Positions 1 through 7,699 of a stretch of DNA of 52,256 nucleotides are shown one piece after another. The notes under the pieces are model-generated. The model was given only the letters and a program-made list of their open reading frames with translations. It did no database searches and was not told the origin of the DNA. Source of the DNA: an uncultured Chloracidobacterium sp. (lineage in GTDB: Bacteria > Acidobacteriota > Blastocatellia > Chloracidobacteriales > Chloracidobacteriaceae); assembly GCA_937966115.1 (NCBI GenBank), contig CALCKX010000024.1, positions 1 to 52,256 on the forward strand, read 5' to 3'. How positions within the stretch are numbered: position 1 is the stretch's first letter; each line of letters opens with the position of its first letter. The translations under genes and the position numbers were made by a program.

Positions 1-1
1 G

Positions 2-154
2 GCGCCGCCCGCCGCGCCGCTTGACGCGCCGCCCGCCAGCGCGTCCGGCGATTCGACCCGGGCGTCGGGCGCCGACGCCATTTTCTCGCCCCGCTCGCGC
101 CCGCCGGAGCGCCCGCTCGCGCCGGCGGTCGAGGCCGTTGGATATGAAGGCTAA
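2..154 (+). CDS. C-terminal tail of a probable TatA/TatB protein (partial)
   Basis: An open frame enters from the left edge and runs 50 codons to a TAA. It encodes a Pro/Ala/Ser-rich, low-complexity tail that ends VEAVGYEG. No conserved domain is visible in this part. It stops 45 bases before tatC on the same strand, and TatA/TatB proteins usually end in such Pro/Ala-rich tails and precede tatC, so a Tat component is the best guess. The assignment rests on position and composition only; the domain-bearing N-terminus lies outside the window. An overlapping frame that starts at 21 has an Arg-rich translation and looks spurious. Confidence 0.45.
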   Translation, partial: APPAAPLDAPPASASGDSTRASGADAIFSPRSRPPERPLAPAVEAVGYEG

Positions 155-199
155 TGCGAAGGCTGGCGCGCGAGCGCCCGCCGCGGAAGGACGCCCGCT

Positions 200-1300
200 A
201 TGGCTCGTGACCCCTTGACCGCCGACAAGTCGGACCAGCTGCTCGACGAAGTCGAGGAAGCTGGGGCCATGGGCTTCCTCGACCACCTGGACGAGCTGCG
301 GCGGCGCGTGTTCTACGTCGTGGCGTTCGTCGCCGTTGTCTTCATCGTCTGCTGGGGCTTTGCGGACGCCATTTACGGCTTTCTCGCCAAGCCGGTCGCC
401 GACGCGCTGCGCGCCTCGCGGCTGGCGCAAGTGAAAGCCCAGACGCCGCTCCCAAGCCTGGCGGAGCTGCCGGATGGCGCGCCGGTCGCCTATGTTTTCG
501 GAGCGGGCGTCGCCATCGAGGGCGTGACCATTCCCGCCGGAACGACCGTCCCGGCGCGCATCACCCGCGACGCTCAAGGCAAGCGCGGGCTGGAAACCGC
601 TCAGACGCTGGTCATCAACCAACGGGTGGTGCCGGAAGGCTTCGCCCTGCCTTCCGCGGAACTCTTCGCCGCCGCCCCCGACCCATTGGGACAGTTGGTG
701 GTGCATACCGTCCAGGGGGCGTTCAACCTCTACATCAAGGTCGCCTTCTATGCGGCGATCTTCTTTTCGATTCCGTTCGCGCTCTATCAGCTTTACGCCT
801 TCATCGCGCCGGGCCTCTATCGGCATGAGCGGGCGTACATCTACCCGGCGCTTGTTCTCGGGACGGGCTTTTTCCTGCTCGGCGCGGCCTTTGGCTACTA
901 TATCGCCTTTCCGCAGGCCTGCTTGTTCTTGCTCGGCGCGGCAAAGGATTTTCAGCCAATGATCGAGGTCAACGAATACTTCGATCTCATCATCGCCATC
1001 GTGCTGGGGCTGGGCCTCGTTTTCGAGCTGCCGACGGTGGTGTTTATCCTGGCGCGACTGGGGCTGGTGACAGCCGGCTTCCTGCTTCGCATCTGGCGGC
1101 TGGCGGTGATGGTCATTCTGATTCTGGCGGCCGTCATTTCGCCGACCGCCGATATTCCCAATATGATGATCTTCGCCCTGCCGATGCTGGCGTTGTATTT
1201 TCTGAGCGTGGGCATCGCATACGTCTTTGGTCGGCAGCGCGAGTCAGACGAGGCCGCTTCAGCCGCGGACGCCGCCGGCGAGCTGCGCTCTGTAGGGTAA
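200..1300 (+). CDS. tatC: Sec-independent protein translocase TatC with enlarged first periplasmic loop
   Basis: Core membrane subunit of the twin-arginine translocase, which binds the signal peptides of folded exported proteins. The family N-terminal motif FLDHLDELRRR is at residues 26-36, the conserved FELP in a later helix, and the C-terminal stretch ISPTADIPN is present. There are about six membrane helices. At 366 residues it is about 100 longer than E. coli TatC (258 from memory). The excess is a hydrophilic block at about residues 75-165, between helix 1 and helix 2, so it should face the periplasm. The start ATG follows GGAAGGA at 185-191. hisD follows after 9 bases. The family call is secure; the role of the insert is unknown. 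Confidence 0.96.
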   Translation: MARDPLTADKSDQLLDEVEEAGAMGFLDHLDELRRRVFYVVAFVAVVFIVCWGFADAIYGFLAKPVADALRASRLAQVKAQTPLPSLAELPDGAPVAYVFGAGVAIEGVTIPAGTTVPARITRDAQGKRGLETAQTLVINQRVVPEGFALPSAELFAAAPDPLGQLVVHTVQGAFNLYIKVAFYAAIFFSIPFALYQLYAFIAPGLYRHERAYIYPALVLGTGFFLLGAAFGYYIAFPQACLFLLGAAKDFQPMIEVNEYFDLIIAIVLGLGLVFELPTVVFILARLGLVTAGFLLRIWRLAVMVILILAAVISPTADIPNMMIFALPMLALYFLSVGIAYVFGRQRESDEAASAADAAGELRSVG

Positions 1301-1309
1301 TCGGAACTT

Positions 1310-2689
1310 ATGCAGATTCTTCGCCTTGACGACGCGGCGGGCCAGGCGCGCCTGGCCGCCATCCTCGAACGCCAGGCGACGGTGGCCGCCCCGGACATCG
1401 CCCAGACCGTCGCCGACATCATCCGCCTCGTGCGCGACACGGGCGACCAGGGGCTGTTCGCGCTGACGGAGAAGTTCGACGGCGTATCGCTTTCGCCGCA
1501 GAATGCGCGGGTCGAGCCGGCGCTGCTGAGGAAACTGGCCGAGCAAGCGTCGGACGAGGCGCGGGCCGCTCTGCGCGCGGCGGCCAACAACATTCGGCGC
1601 TTTCATGAGTTGCAGCGCGAATACACGCGGGTGCTGGAGCAGCCGGACGGCGTTCGGCTTACGCACCGCGTGCAGCCGCTGGACGCGGTCGGGCTGTACA
1701 TCCCCGGCGGACAGGCCGCCTATCCGTCCACCGTGCTCATGACGGCCATTCCGGCGCAAGTGGCGGGCGTCCCCCGGCTGGTCGCCGTGACGCCCCCCAA
1801 GACGTTTCTCACCCAGCCTGTCCTCGCGGCGGCGCTGGTCGAGGCCGATGTGACGGAGGTCTATACCGTCAGCGGGGCGCAGGCGATTGCGGCGCTGGCC
1901 TATGGCACGGAGAGCATTCCGCGCGTGGCGAAGATCGTCGGGCCCGGCAATCGCTATGTGGCGGAAGCCAAGCGGCAGGTGTATGGCGCGGCGGACGTGG
2001 ATGCCATCGCCGGGCCAAGCGAGGTGGTCGTTCTAGCCGACGACACGGCTGACCCGGTGCTGGTGGCCGCCGACCTGCTGGCGCAGGCCGAGCATGACGA
2101 GCTGGCCGCCGCAATCTGCGTCACGACCAGCGAAACGCTGGCGGGCGCGGTGGCCGAGCAGTTGGCCTACCAGGCGGCGACGCTTTCCCGGCGCGACGTG
2201 GCGGAGGCGTCGCTTGACCGATTCGGGGCGATCTTTCTCGTATCGTCGCTGGCGGAAGCCATCCGGCTCGTCAACCGGATCGCGCCGGAACACGTCGAGG
2301 TGATGACGGACGAGCCGGAGCGCCTGGCGGAAGAAATTACGTTCGCCGGGGCGATTTTCATTGGCCCGGCTTCGGCCGAGGCGGTTGGCGATTACTTCGC
2401 CGGGCCAAGCCATGTGTTGCCGACGGGCGGCGCGGCGCGCTTTTTCTCGCCGCTGGGCGTCTATGACTTCGTTCGCCGGACGAATGTCATCCGCTACACG
2501 ATGGGGCGGCTAGTCAAGACCGCCGACCTGATCGCCTGCCTGGCCGAGGCCGAGGGACTGGATGGGCATGCCCGCTCGGTTCGCTTGCGGATTGAGCGTC
2601 ACAGCGGGCCGCTCGCGCCGACGACGAATCCGCTTTCCGAAAGCAAGCAAAACCTGTTGGCGGTTGAAGGGCCGCTCGAAACCCGATGA
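1310..2689 (+). CDS. hisD: Histidinol dehydrogenase
   Basis: Zn- and NAD-dependent enzyme catalysing the last two oxidation steps of histidine synthesis, histidinol to histidine, in the cytosol. The protein has 459 residues. Family signatures are VGLYIPGG, the IVGPGN / AGPSEVVVLAD region and the catalytic pair Glu327-His328 in APEHVE, which matches the E. coli positions (326/327) almost exactly. The C-terminus extends slightly beyond the usual end with a low-complexity tail. No other his gene is in the window, so the pathway is dispersed here. The 3' end overlaps the next gene by 4 bases (ATGA), which points to co-translation with the acyltransferase. Confidence 0.97.
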   Translation: MQILRLDDAAGQARLAAILERQATVAAPDIAQTVADIIRLVRDTGDQGLFALTEKFDGVSLSPQNARVEPALLRKLAEQASDEARAALRAAANNIRRFHELQREYTRVLEQPDGVRLTHRVQPLDAVGLYIPGGQAAYPSTVLMTAIPAQVAGVPRLVAVTPPKTFLTQPVLAAALVEADVTEVYTVSGAQAIAALAYGTESIPRVAKIVGPGNRYVAEAKRQVYGAADVDAIAGPSEVVVLADDTADPVLVAADLLAQAEHDELAAAICVTTSETLAGAVAEQLAYQAATLSRRDVAEASLDRFGAIFLVSSLAEAIRLVNRIAPEHVEVMTDEPERLAEEITFAGAIFIGPASAEAVGDYFAGPSHVLPTGGAARFFSPLGVYDFVRRTNVIRYTMGRLVKTADLIACLAEAEGLDGHARSVRLRIERHSGPLAPTTNPLSESKQNLLAVEGPLETR

Positions 2690-3447
2690 CGCGGCGGCTG
2701 ACGACCGCGGCGACGCTGGCGACCGCGGCGACGCTGGCGCTGCGGGCGCTGGGCTGGACGGTGCGCCTCGACGCTTCCAACCTGCGCGACCTGCCCGATC
2801 CGCTACACGGGCGCCTGCCTCCGACGACGCCGATTATTTACACTTTCTGGCACAACCAGATTCTGGCGGCGACGCTGTTTTTTCAACGACGCGGCATTGT
2901 CGTCATGACTTCGCTCAGTCGGGATGGGGACATCATCGCCGAGGTCATCCGGCGGTTCGGCTTTGGCGCGGCGCGCGGCTCGGCGACGCGGGGCAGCGCG
3001 GCGGCGCTCAAAGCCATGGTCAAGGCGATTCGGCGCGGCGCGGACGCGGCTTTTACGATTGACGGCCCGAAGGGGCCGCGCTACCGGGCGAAAGAGGGCG
3101 CGGCGATGCTGGCTAGCCTGAGCGGCGCGCCCATTCAGCCGGTGTGCATCGTGACCGAGCGCCACTGGACGCTGAACACCTGGGACCGCTTTCGCGTTCC
3201 GAAGCCTTTTACGGTCGGGCGAGTGTTTTACGGTCAGCCGATTTGGGTGCGACGCGGCGCGGCGGAGGAGGAGATCGCCGCCGCGACCGCTCAGTTGCAA
3301 GCCGAGCTCGACGCGCTGCTGAGGGCGTGGGAAGCGCGTCGCCCGCAGGGCGCGGCGAAGGGCGAGGTCATGCTAGAGTCGCCGGCGCTAGCCGCCGCGG
3401 AGGCGCTCCCGAAGGCGGAGACAGTCTCGAAGACGGAGACGGAATAA
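2686..3447 (+). CDS. Lysophospholipid acyltransferase-like protein (DUF374 type)
   Basis: This 253-residue protein matches the DUF374 branch of the LpxL/PlsC-like acyltransferases, thought to acylate lipid or lipid A-type acceptors at the inner membrane. The visible signature is the series FWHNQ (the His of the active-site motif), SLSRDGDIIA, RGSATRGSAAAL and DGPKGPR, in that order and spacing. The N-terminus is weakly hydrophobic. About 25 C-terminal residues are Ala/Glu-rich and probably disordered. The start codon overlaps the hisD stop (ATGA), and carA begins 3 bases after its TAA, so the three genes look like one transcript. The acyl donor and acceptor cannot be told from sequence. Confidence 0.85.
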   Translation: MTRRLTTAATLATAATLALRALGWTVRLDASNLRDLPDPLHGRLPPTTPIIYTFWHNQILAATLFFQRRGIVVMTSLSRDGDIIAEVIRRFGFGAARGSATRGSAAALKAMVKAIRRGADAAFTIDGPKGPRYRAKEGAAMLASLSGAPIQPVCIVTERHWTLNTWDRFRVPKPFTVGRVFYGQPIWVRRGAAEEEIAAATAQLQAELDALLRAWEARRPQGAAKGEVMLESPALAAAEALPKAETVSKTETE

Positions 3448-3450
3448 GCC

Positions 3451-4566
3451 ATGGAAGCCATACTCGCGCTCGAGGACGGGCGCCTCTTTTGCGGCAGGAG
3501 CATTGGAGCGGCCGGCGAAACGACCGGCGAAGTGGTCTTCAACACCGCGATGACGGGCTACCAGGAAGTGCTTACCGACCCGTCGTACGCCGGGCAGTTG
3601 GTGACGATGACCTACCCGCACCTGGGCAACTATGGCGTCAACGCGGAGGATGCCGAGTCGCGGCAGCCGTTCGTCGCTGGCTTTATCACGCGCGAGCTGT
3701 CCGCCGTCACGAGCAACTGGCGCGCAACGGAGTCGCTCGACGCTTACCTGAAGCGGCATCGCATTGTCGGCATTGAAGGCATTGATACGCGGGCGCTGAC
3801 GCGGCGCATCCGCGAGCGGGGCGCGATGCGCGGCGTCATCTCCACCATCGAGCGCGATGCGCGCCGCTTGGCGGCGAAAGCGGCCGCCGCGCCGAGCATG
3901 GTTGGCGCGGCGCTGGCGAAAGCCGTGACCTGCGCGGCGCCCTATACGTGGGCGTCGGCTGCCCCGGACGCGCGGCGCGGCGGCCCGCCCTGGCGCGTCG
4001 TCGCGTTTGACTTCGGCATCAAGCTCAACATTCTGCGTCATCTCGCCGCGCTGGGCTGTCGGGTGACGGTAGTCCCGGCGACGACGACGGCGGAAGAGGC
4101 GCTCCGCCTTTCCCCGGATGGCTTGTTTCTTTCCAATGGGCCTGGCGACCCCGAGCCGCTGGCCGATATTGCCCGCGAAGCGCGCATTTTGGCCGAGCGG
4201 CTGCCGACCTTCGGCATTTGTCTCGGGCATCAGATTCTGGCGCTGGCTTTCGGAGGCAAGACGTTCAAGCTCAAATACGGCCATCGAGGCGCCAATCATC
4301 CGGTCAAGCATCTGGCCACCGGGCGAGTTGAAATCACCTCGCAAAATCATGGCTTCGCCGTCGATGGCGACAGCCTGCCGGATGATCTCGAAATCACGCA
4401 TGTCAATCTCAACGACGGCACGCTCGAAGGCTTTCGCCACCGCCACCTTCCGGTTTTTTGCGTGCAGTATCACCCGGAAGCCGCGCCCGGGCCGCATGAC
4501 GCCTTGTATCTGTTCGAGTCCTTCGCGGCGCTCCTGCCGGCCCGCTCGGCGGAGGCGGCGGCCTGA
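3451..4566 (+). CDS. carA: Carbamoyl-phosphate synthase small subunit (glutaminase)
   Basis: Glutamine amidotransferase subunit that hydrolyses glutamine and passes ammonia to CarB for carbamoyl phosphate, the precursor of pyrimidines and arginine. The N-terminal CarA domain opens with [11 protein letters not shown]-like sequence (residues 3-12) and holds the [11 protein letters not shown] motif. The class I glutaminase triad is complete: Cys257 in GICLGHQ, His341 and Glu343 in YHPEA. Its length of 371 residues is normal. No carB is nearby, so the two subunits must be encoded apart. The stop TGA shares one base with the start of the next gene. Confidence 0.96.
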   Translation: MEAILALEDGRLFCGRSIGAAGETTGEVVFNTAMTGYQEVLTDPSYAGQLVTMTYPHLGNYGVNAEDAESRQPFVAGFITRELSAVTSNWRATESLDAYLKRHRIVGIEGIDTRALTRRIRERGAMRGVISTIERDARRLAAKAAAAPSMVGAALAKAVTCAAPYTWASAAPDARRGGPPWRVVAFDFGIKLNILRHLAALGCRVTVVPATTTAEEALRLSPDGLFLSNGPGDPEPLADIAREARILAERLPTFGICLGHQILALAFGGKTFKLKYGHRGANHPVKHLATGRVEITSQNHGFAVDGDSLPDDLEITHVNLNDGTLEGFRHRHLPVFCVQYHPEAAPGPHDALYLFESFAALLPARSAEAAA

Positions 4567-5504
4567 TGTCAGCGCGCTGGGGGATTGGCAGAGCGCTGGC
4601 CATCTTGGGCGTCGGCCTGTGCGGAGCGCTCGCCCCCGGGCAGCAGCCGCTCCCTCCCGCGCCAACCATCCCGACGGCCGCGGCGACGCTCAAGGCCGAA
4701 GGCAAGACGGAGAGCGGGAGCTTGTTTCGGGAATACGTCCGCGAGCAGAAAATGCGCTTCGAGTACGGGCGGGCGCTCAAAATCACCTTGCCGCCGAACG
4801 GCAGCCTTGCCGTCAGCGGCAGCAAGCGGGCGGAACTCGTCGCGCGGGCGACCATTCGGGTGGAAGGCGCGTCAGCGGAAGACCTCGCCGCGCTGGCGGA
4901 GCGGATTGGCTTTCAGCTCGACGCGCGCGACGCCCGGCTGCACTTGATGTCCATTGGACCCGCGGTCAAGAGCTTGTCGCGCAAGGAGCGCCGCGCCGTC
5001 GCGGACGGCTTGGCGAGTCCGCTGCTGCGCTTGCCCTATCGGATTGATTATGTCCTCGATGTCCCGGAATACACCGACCTGGAAATATCCGTCTTTGACG
5101 GCGAGCTGACGCTGGGCGGCATCTATGGCGGCATTGTCTTCACCGTGCAGCGCGGGCGGGTCACGCTCAGCGGCATCGCCGGCACGGTCGTCGGACGCCT
5201 GGCGACCGGCGATGCGCGGGTCGAGTTGAGCGGGCGAAGCTGGCGCGGCTCAGGGCTGGACTTGCGCGTCGGCGCGGGCAACATTGTGCTCAGCGTGCCG
5301 CGCGGCTTCGCCGCGGATGTCACCCTGGCGGCAAGCGCCCCGCTGGACATTCGCTATCCGCTGAATCGCGGCCCGGATGCGCCGCCGGACCTGCCGTTTG
5401 GCGTCCAGACGCGCGGGCGGTTCGGCGTCGGCGGCGCGGAACTGCAACTGACGACTGGGCAGGGCGTGATTCGCGTCGAGCCATATCCGCCGGACGGCCC
5501 GTGA
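4566..5504 (+). CDS. Secreted or anchored DUF4097-like beta-repeat protein of unknown function
   Basis: A 312-residue protein with an N-terminal hydrophobic segment (about residues 8-23) followed by a Pro/Gln-rich stretch, consistent with export. The second half (about residues 155-300) is made of short alternating beta strands such as LEISVFDGELTLGG, GRVTLSGIAGTVVG and ARVELSGRSWRGSG, the pattern of the DUF4097 putative adhesin fold. No catalytic motif is seen. The start overlaps the carA stop by one base (TGATG), so it is translated as part of that operon, although a functional link to pyrimidine synthesis is not evident. Confidence 0.7.
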   Translation: MSARWGIGRALAILGVGLCGALAPGQQPLPPAPTIPTAAATLKAEGKTESGSLFREYVREQKMRFEYGRALKITLPPNGSLAVSGSKRAELVARATIRVEGASAEDLAALAERIGFQLDARDARLHLMSIGPAVKSLSRKERRAVADGLASPLLRLPYRIDYVLDVPEYTDLEISVFDGELTLGGIYGGIVFTVQRGRVTLSGIAGTVVGRLATGDARVELSGRSWRGSGLDLRVGAGNIVLSVPRGFAADVTLAASAPLDIRYPLNRGPDAPPDLPFGVQTRGRFGVGGAELQLTTGQGVIRVEPYPPDGP

Positions 5505-5533
5505 CGCGCCGAGCGGTCCGCGTCGGGCGGCAT

Positions 5534-5563
5534 TTGCTTCTGGCCGCGCAGGCAAGCTATGGT
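5534..5563 (+). promoter_or_regulatory. Weak candidate sigma70-type promoter before the RiPP island
   Basis: TTGCTT and TATGGT are separated by 18 bases in the 110-base gap before the ATP-grasp gene. Both boxes match the consensus only partly (3 and 4 of 6). It would give a leader of about 45 bases before the ATG at 5615. This is suggestive at best. Confidence 0.25.
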
Positions 5564-5614
5564 TGTGGCTCCATCCGAAACATTCCAGATCGCTTTCGAG
5601 TTTTTGAGCCCGTC

Positions 5615-6832
5615 ATGACCAATGCCGAACGAACCGTTGTCTGTTTAGCGAGCTATTTCAAAGGCGTTGAATTCCTCCGCGAAGTCAAGCGTCAGGGCTC
5701 CCGCGTCGTCCTTGTGACGAAAGAGAAGTTTCGCCACGAGGACTGGCCGTTTGAAAGTCTCGACGAGTTTATTCCGCTGCCGAACGACGCGTCGCCGGAG
5801 CTGTTCGTTTATACCGTGGCGCAGTTGGCGCGCCCGCGCAAGCTGCACGCCGTCGTGGCGCTCGAAGAGTTCGACGTGCTGACGGCCGCGCTCATCCGCG
5901 AGCACTTGCGCTTGCCGGGCATGGGCAGCACGACGGCGCGGCGCTTCCGCGACAAGCTCGCGATGCGCATCGAGGCCGAGGAAGCCGGCGTGCGCGTCCC
6001 GGAGTTCGTGCATGTGCTCAACTACCAGGACCTGGAAACGTACATGCAGCGCGTCCCGCCGCCCTGGGTCATGAAGCCTCGGACGGACGTGTCGGCTATT
6101 GGCATCAAGAAGCTATATGACAGCGAGCAGGTCTGGCGGACCATTGATTATCTCGACGCCCGCGACCGACTGAGCGAGCGGTCGAGCAACTACGTCCTGG
6201 AGCGGTTTGTCGCCGGCGACGTGTATCATGTGGATTCGCTGGTCGAAAACGGCGAGGTCATCTTTGGCGGCGTGAATCGGTACGGGCGGCCGCCGATGAG
6301 CGTCGCCCACGACGGCGGCGTGTTCACGACCCAAACGCTGCCTTATGACGCGCCGGATCGGGCGCGCCTGCTCGACATCAACCGCAAGCTCATCGCCGGG
6401 CTGAAAATGCGCCGCGGCGCCACGCACGCCGAATTCATCAAGAGCGCCGAGCAGGGCGAGTTTTATTTCTTGGAAATTGCCGGGCGCGTCGGGGGGGCTT
6501 ACATCGCGGAAGCGCTCGAAGCGGCGAGCGGCGTCAACATCTGGGCCGAGTGGGCCAAAATCGAGCTTGGGCGCGGGGAAGTTCCGTATGTCTTGCCGCC
6601 GACGCGCCAGGAATACGGCGGCGTAGCGCTGTGTCTAGCGCGTCAGGAGTACCCTGACACATCGGCGTTTACCGATCCGGAAATCACCCATCGCATCAAG
6701 AAGCGTTATCACATCGGGCTGGTGGTGCGCTCAACGAGTCATGAGCGAGTGACAGAGCTATTGCAGGACTACGCCGCTCGCTTCGAGCGCGAGCACTGCG
6801 CCATCATCCCGCCGCTGGAACGACCGGAGTGA
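5615..6832 (+). CDS. ATP-grasp domain protein, possibly part of the RiPP island
   Basis: A 405-residue enzyme of the biotin-carboxylase/carbamoyl-phosphate-synthase-like ATP-grasp type, which activates a carboxylate as acyl phosphate for ligation. It has a pre-ATP-grasp domain (ERTVVCLASYFKGVEFL), the VMKPR strand with the ATP-binding Lys (near residue 150) and a late metal-binding motif EIAGRVGGAYI. I chose the ATG at 5615: an in-frame GTG at 5501 would add 38 residues of unlikely sequence ahead of the first beta strand. Its stop overlaps a GTG that may start the next gene (GTGA), so it could be co-translated with the B2-like protease. The substrate is unknown. It could serve the RiPP pathway, or be an unrelated amino-acid ligase. 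Confidence 0.8.
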   Translation: MTNAERTVVCLASYFKGVEFLREVKRQGSRVVLVTKEKFRHEDWPFESLDEFIPLPNDASPELFVYTVAQLARPRKLHAVVALEEFDVLTAALIREHLRLPGMGSTTARRFRDKLAMRIEAEEAGVRVPEFVHVLNYQDLETYMQRVPPPWVMKPRTDVSAIGIKKLYDSEQVWRTIDYLDARDRLSERSSNYVLERFVAGDVYHVDSLVENGEVIFGGVNRYGRPPMSVAHDGGVFTTQTLPYDAPDRARLLDINRKLIAGLKMRRGATHAEFIKSAEQGEFYFLEIAGRVGGAYIAEALEAASGVNIWAEWAKIELGRGEVPYVLPPTRQEYGGVALCLARQEYPDTSAFTDPEITHRIKKRYHIGLVVRSTSHERVTELLQDYAARFEREHCAIIPPLERPE

Positions 6833-7425
6833 CGGGCGCGCCGACTGCCGCGGGCGGGGCGCGCCAGGAAACAACTTGCGCCCAAGCTTCTGGATCGCCT
6901 ATGCTTTTGCGCAAGGTCACAAGACAACTACCCCGCTCGCCCAATGGTGGATGCTCGTTGGAGATGCAGTTCGCTCAGTTTCATCCAGCCACCTGGCGTC
7001 GGCATCCGCCGAAGGCGGTCGCGCGCTGCCTTTTTTGGGCCTGCTGGCTGTGGCCGCGCGTTCGGTGGGGGACATTGCCGGCGGCGCTCCACTATCTGGA
7101 CCGTCAGCCGAATCGGCGCTTGGGACGCGCCCGCGCGACGCTAACCCCAGAGGCCGTAGCCCAAACGGCGGGCGCGATTGCGCGGCGCTTGCCGCGCCTG
7201 GGCGTTGGGGAGTGTTTATTACGCTCGCTGGTGATTTACGCCGTGTTGCGCCGCCAGCGGCAGATGCGGATTGAGTTTGTGCTGGGCGCCGGGCCGCTTG
7301 ATGAAACTGGACGACCCGCCCTACACTGCTGGATTGAAGCGAATGGGCGACCGCTGCTCGAGGCGGCCGATCCTCGGCAGCGCTTTCGCGCGCTGCTCCG
7401 TCACCGGGCGCCGGAGGCGTCCTGA
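6829..7425 (+). CDS. Lasso-peptide B2-like transglutaminase-fold leader protease
   Basis: The C-terminal half matches the Transglut_core3 / lasso B2 family, cysteine proteases that cut the leader from lasso precursors. The triad is visible: Cys129 in GVGECLLRSL, His166 in ALHCWIE and Asp181 in EAAD. A Trp/Arg-rich stretch lies around residues 55-80. The start is uncertain. The GTG at 6829 overlaps the ATP-grasp stop, but the first 24 residues look unconserved; alternatives are ATG 6901, TTG 6958 and ATG 6964. A weak TTGCGC-18-TATGCT element at 6877-6906 would favour a downstream start. It sits directly before the precursor gene, consistent with leader removal. Confidence 0.82.
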   Translation: MTGAPTAAGGARQETTCAQASGSPMLLRKVTRQLPRSPNGGCSLEMQFAQFHPATWRRHPPKAVARCLFWACWLWPRVRWGTLPAALHYLDRQPNRRLGRARATLTPEAVAQTAGAIARRLPRLGVGECLLRSLVIYAVLRRQRQMRIEFVLGAGPLDETGRPALHCWIEANGRPLLEAADPRQRFRALLRHRAPEAS

Positions 7426-7466
7426 TCCTAAATATCTAACCTCAATCTTTTCAAGGAGCGAAATTC

Positions 7467-7622
7467 ATGACCACATCTGAAATCAAGCTGGTCGTGGCGG
7501 ACTCGGCAATCGTTAAGAAGACTTTCATCGAACCCGAACTCAAGGAATTCGACCAACTGGAAAAGCAAATCCAAGGGCTGCGCGTCTTGGAAGCTTTTAC
7601 GGCGAGCTTTATCGCGCCGTAG
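7467..7622 (+). CDS. Candidate RiPP precursor peptide with lasso-type leader motif
   Basis: A 51-codon ORF with the textbook ribosome site AAGGAG at 7453-7458, 8 bases before ATG. The AT-rich upstream gap contrasts with the GC-rich surroundings. The leader contains KKTFIEPELKEF (residues 17-28), an F-x2-P-x-L variant of the lasso recognition motif Y-x2-P-x-L-x3-G-x5-T. On the same spacing the usual Gly is Asp29 and the usual penultimate Thr is Ile35, so the core would begin at Gly37 and read GLRVLEAFTASFIAP. The peptide has no Cys. Glu42 (core position 6) is the only acidic residue in that core; lasso rings normally close at positions 7-9. If cleavage fell before Ile35, Glu42 would be position 8. 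Precursor identity is inferred from motif, size and neighbours. Confidence 0.78.
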   Translation: MTTSEIKLVVADSAIVKKTFIEPELKEFDQLEKQIQGLRVLEAFTASFIAP

Positions 7623-7645
7623 CCCGCCGTCGCGCGAATTGCCAT

Positions 7646-7687
7646 CGCGGCTGAGCGGGCTGGGCGGGTCCTGCCCGCTCAGCCGCG
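7646..7687 (+). terminator. Perfect 15-bp hairpin between precursor and kinase genes
   Basis: CGCGGCTGAGCGGGC at 7646-7660 pairs perfectly with GCCCGCTCAGCCGCG at 7673-7687 across a 12-base loop. It begins 23 bases after the precursor stop and ends 12 bases before the kinase ATG. No T-run follows. This suggests partial termination, 3'-end stabilisation of the precursor mRNA, or reduced translation of the kinase. Such an element would keep precursor levels above those of the enzymes. Confidence 0.7.
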
Positions 7688-7699
7688 AAGTCTCGCTAG

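Noticed and set aside
3388-4665. 425-codon minus-strand frame over carA
   Set aside because: Arg-rich translation with no motif; carA on the other strand is certain.
5501-5614. N-terminal extension of the ATP-grasp gene from a GTG overlapping the previous stop
   Set aside because: The 38 added residues precede the normal first strand of the fold and resemble untranslated sequence; ATG 5615 fits the family.
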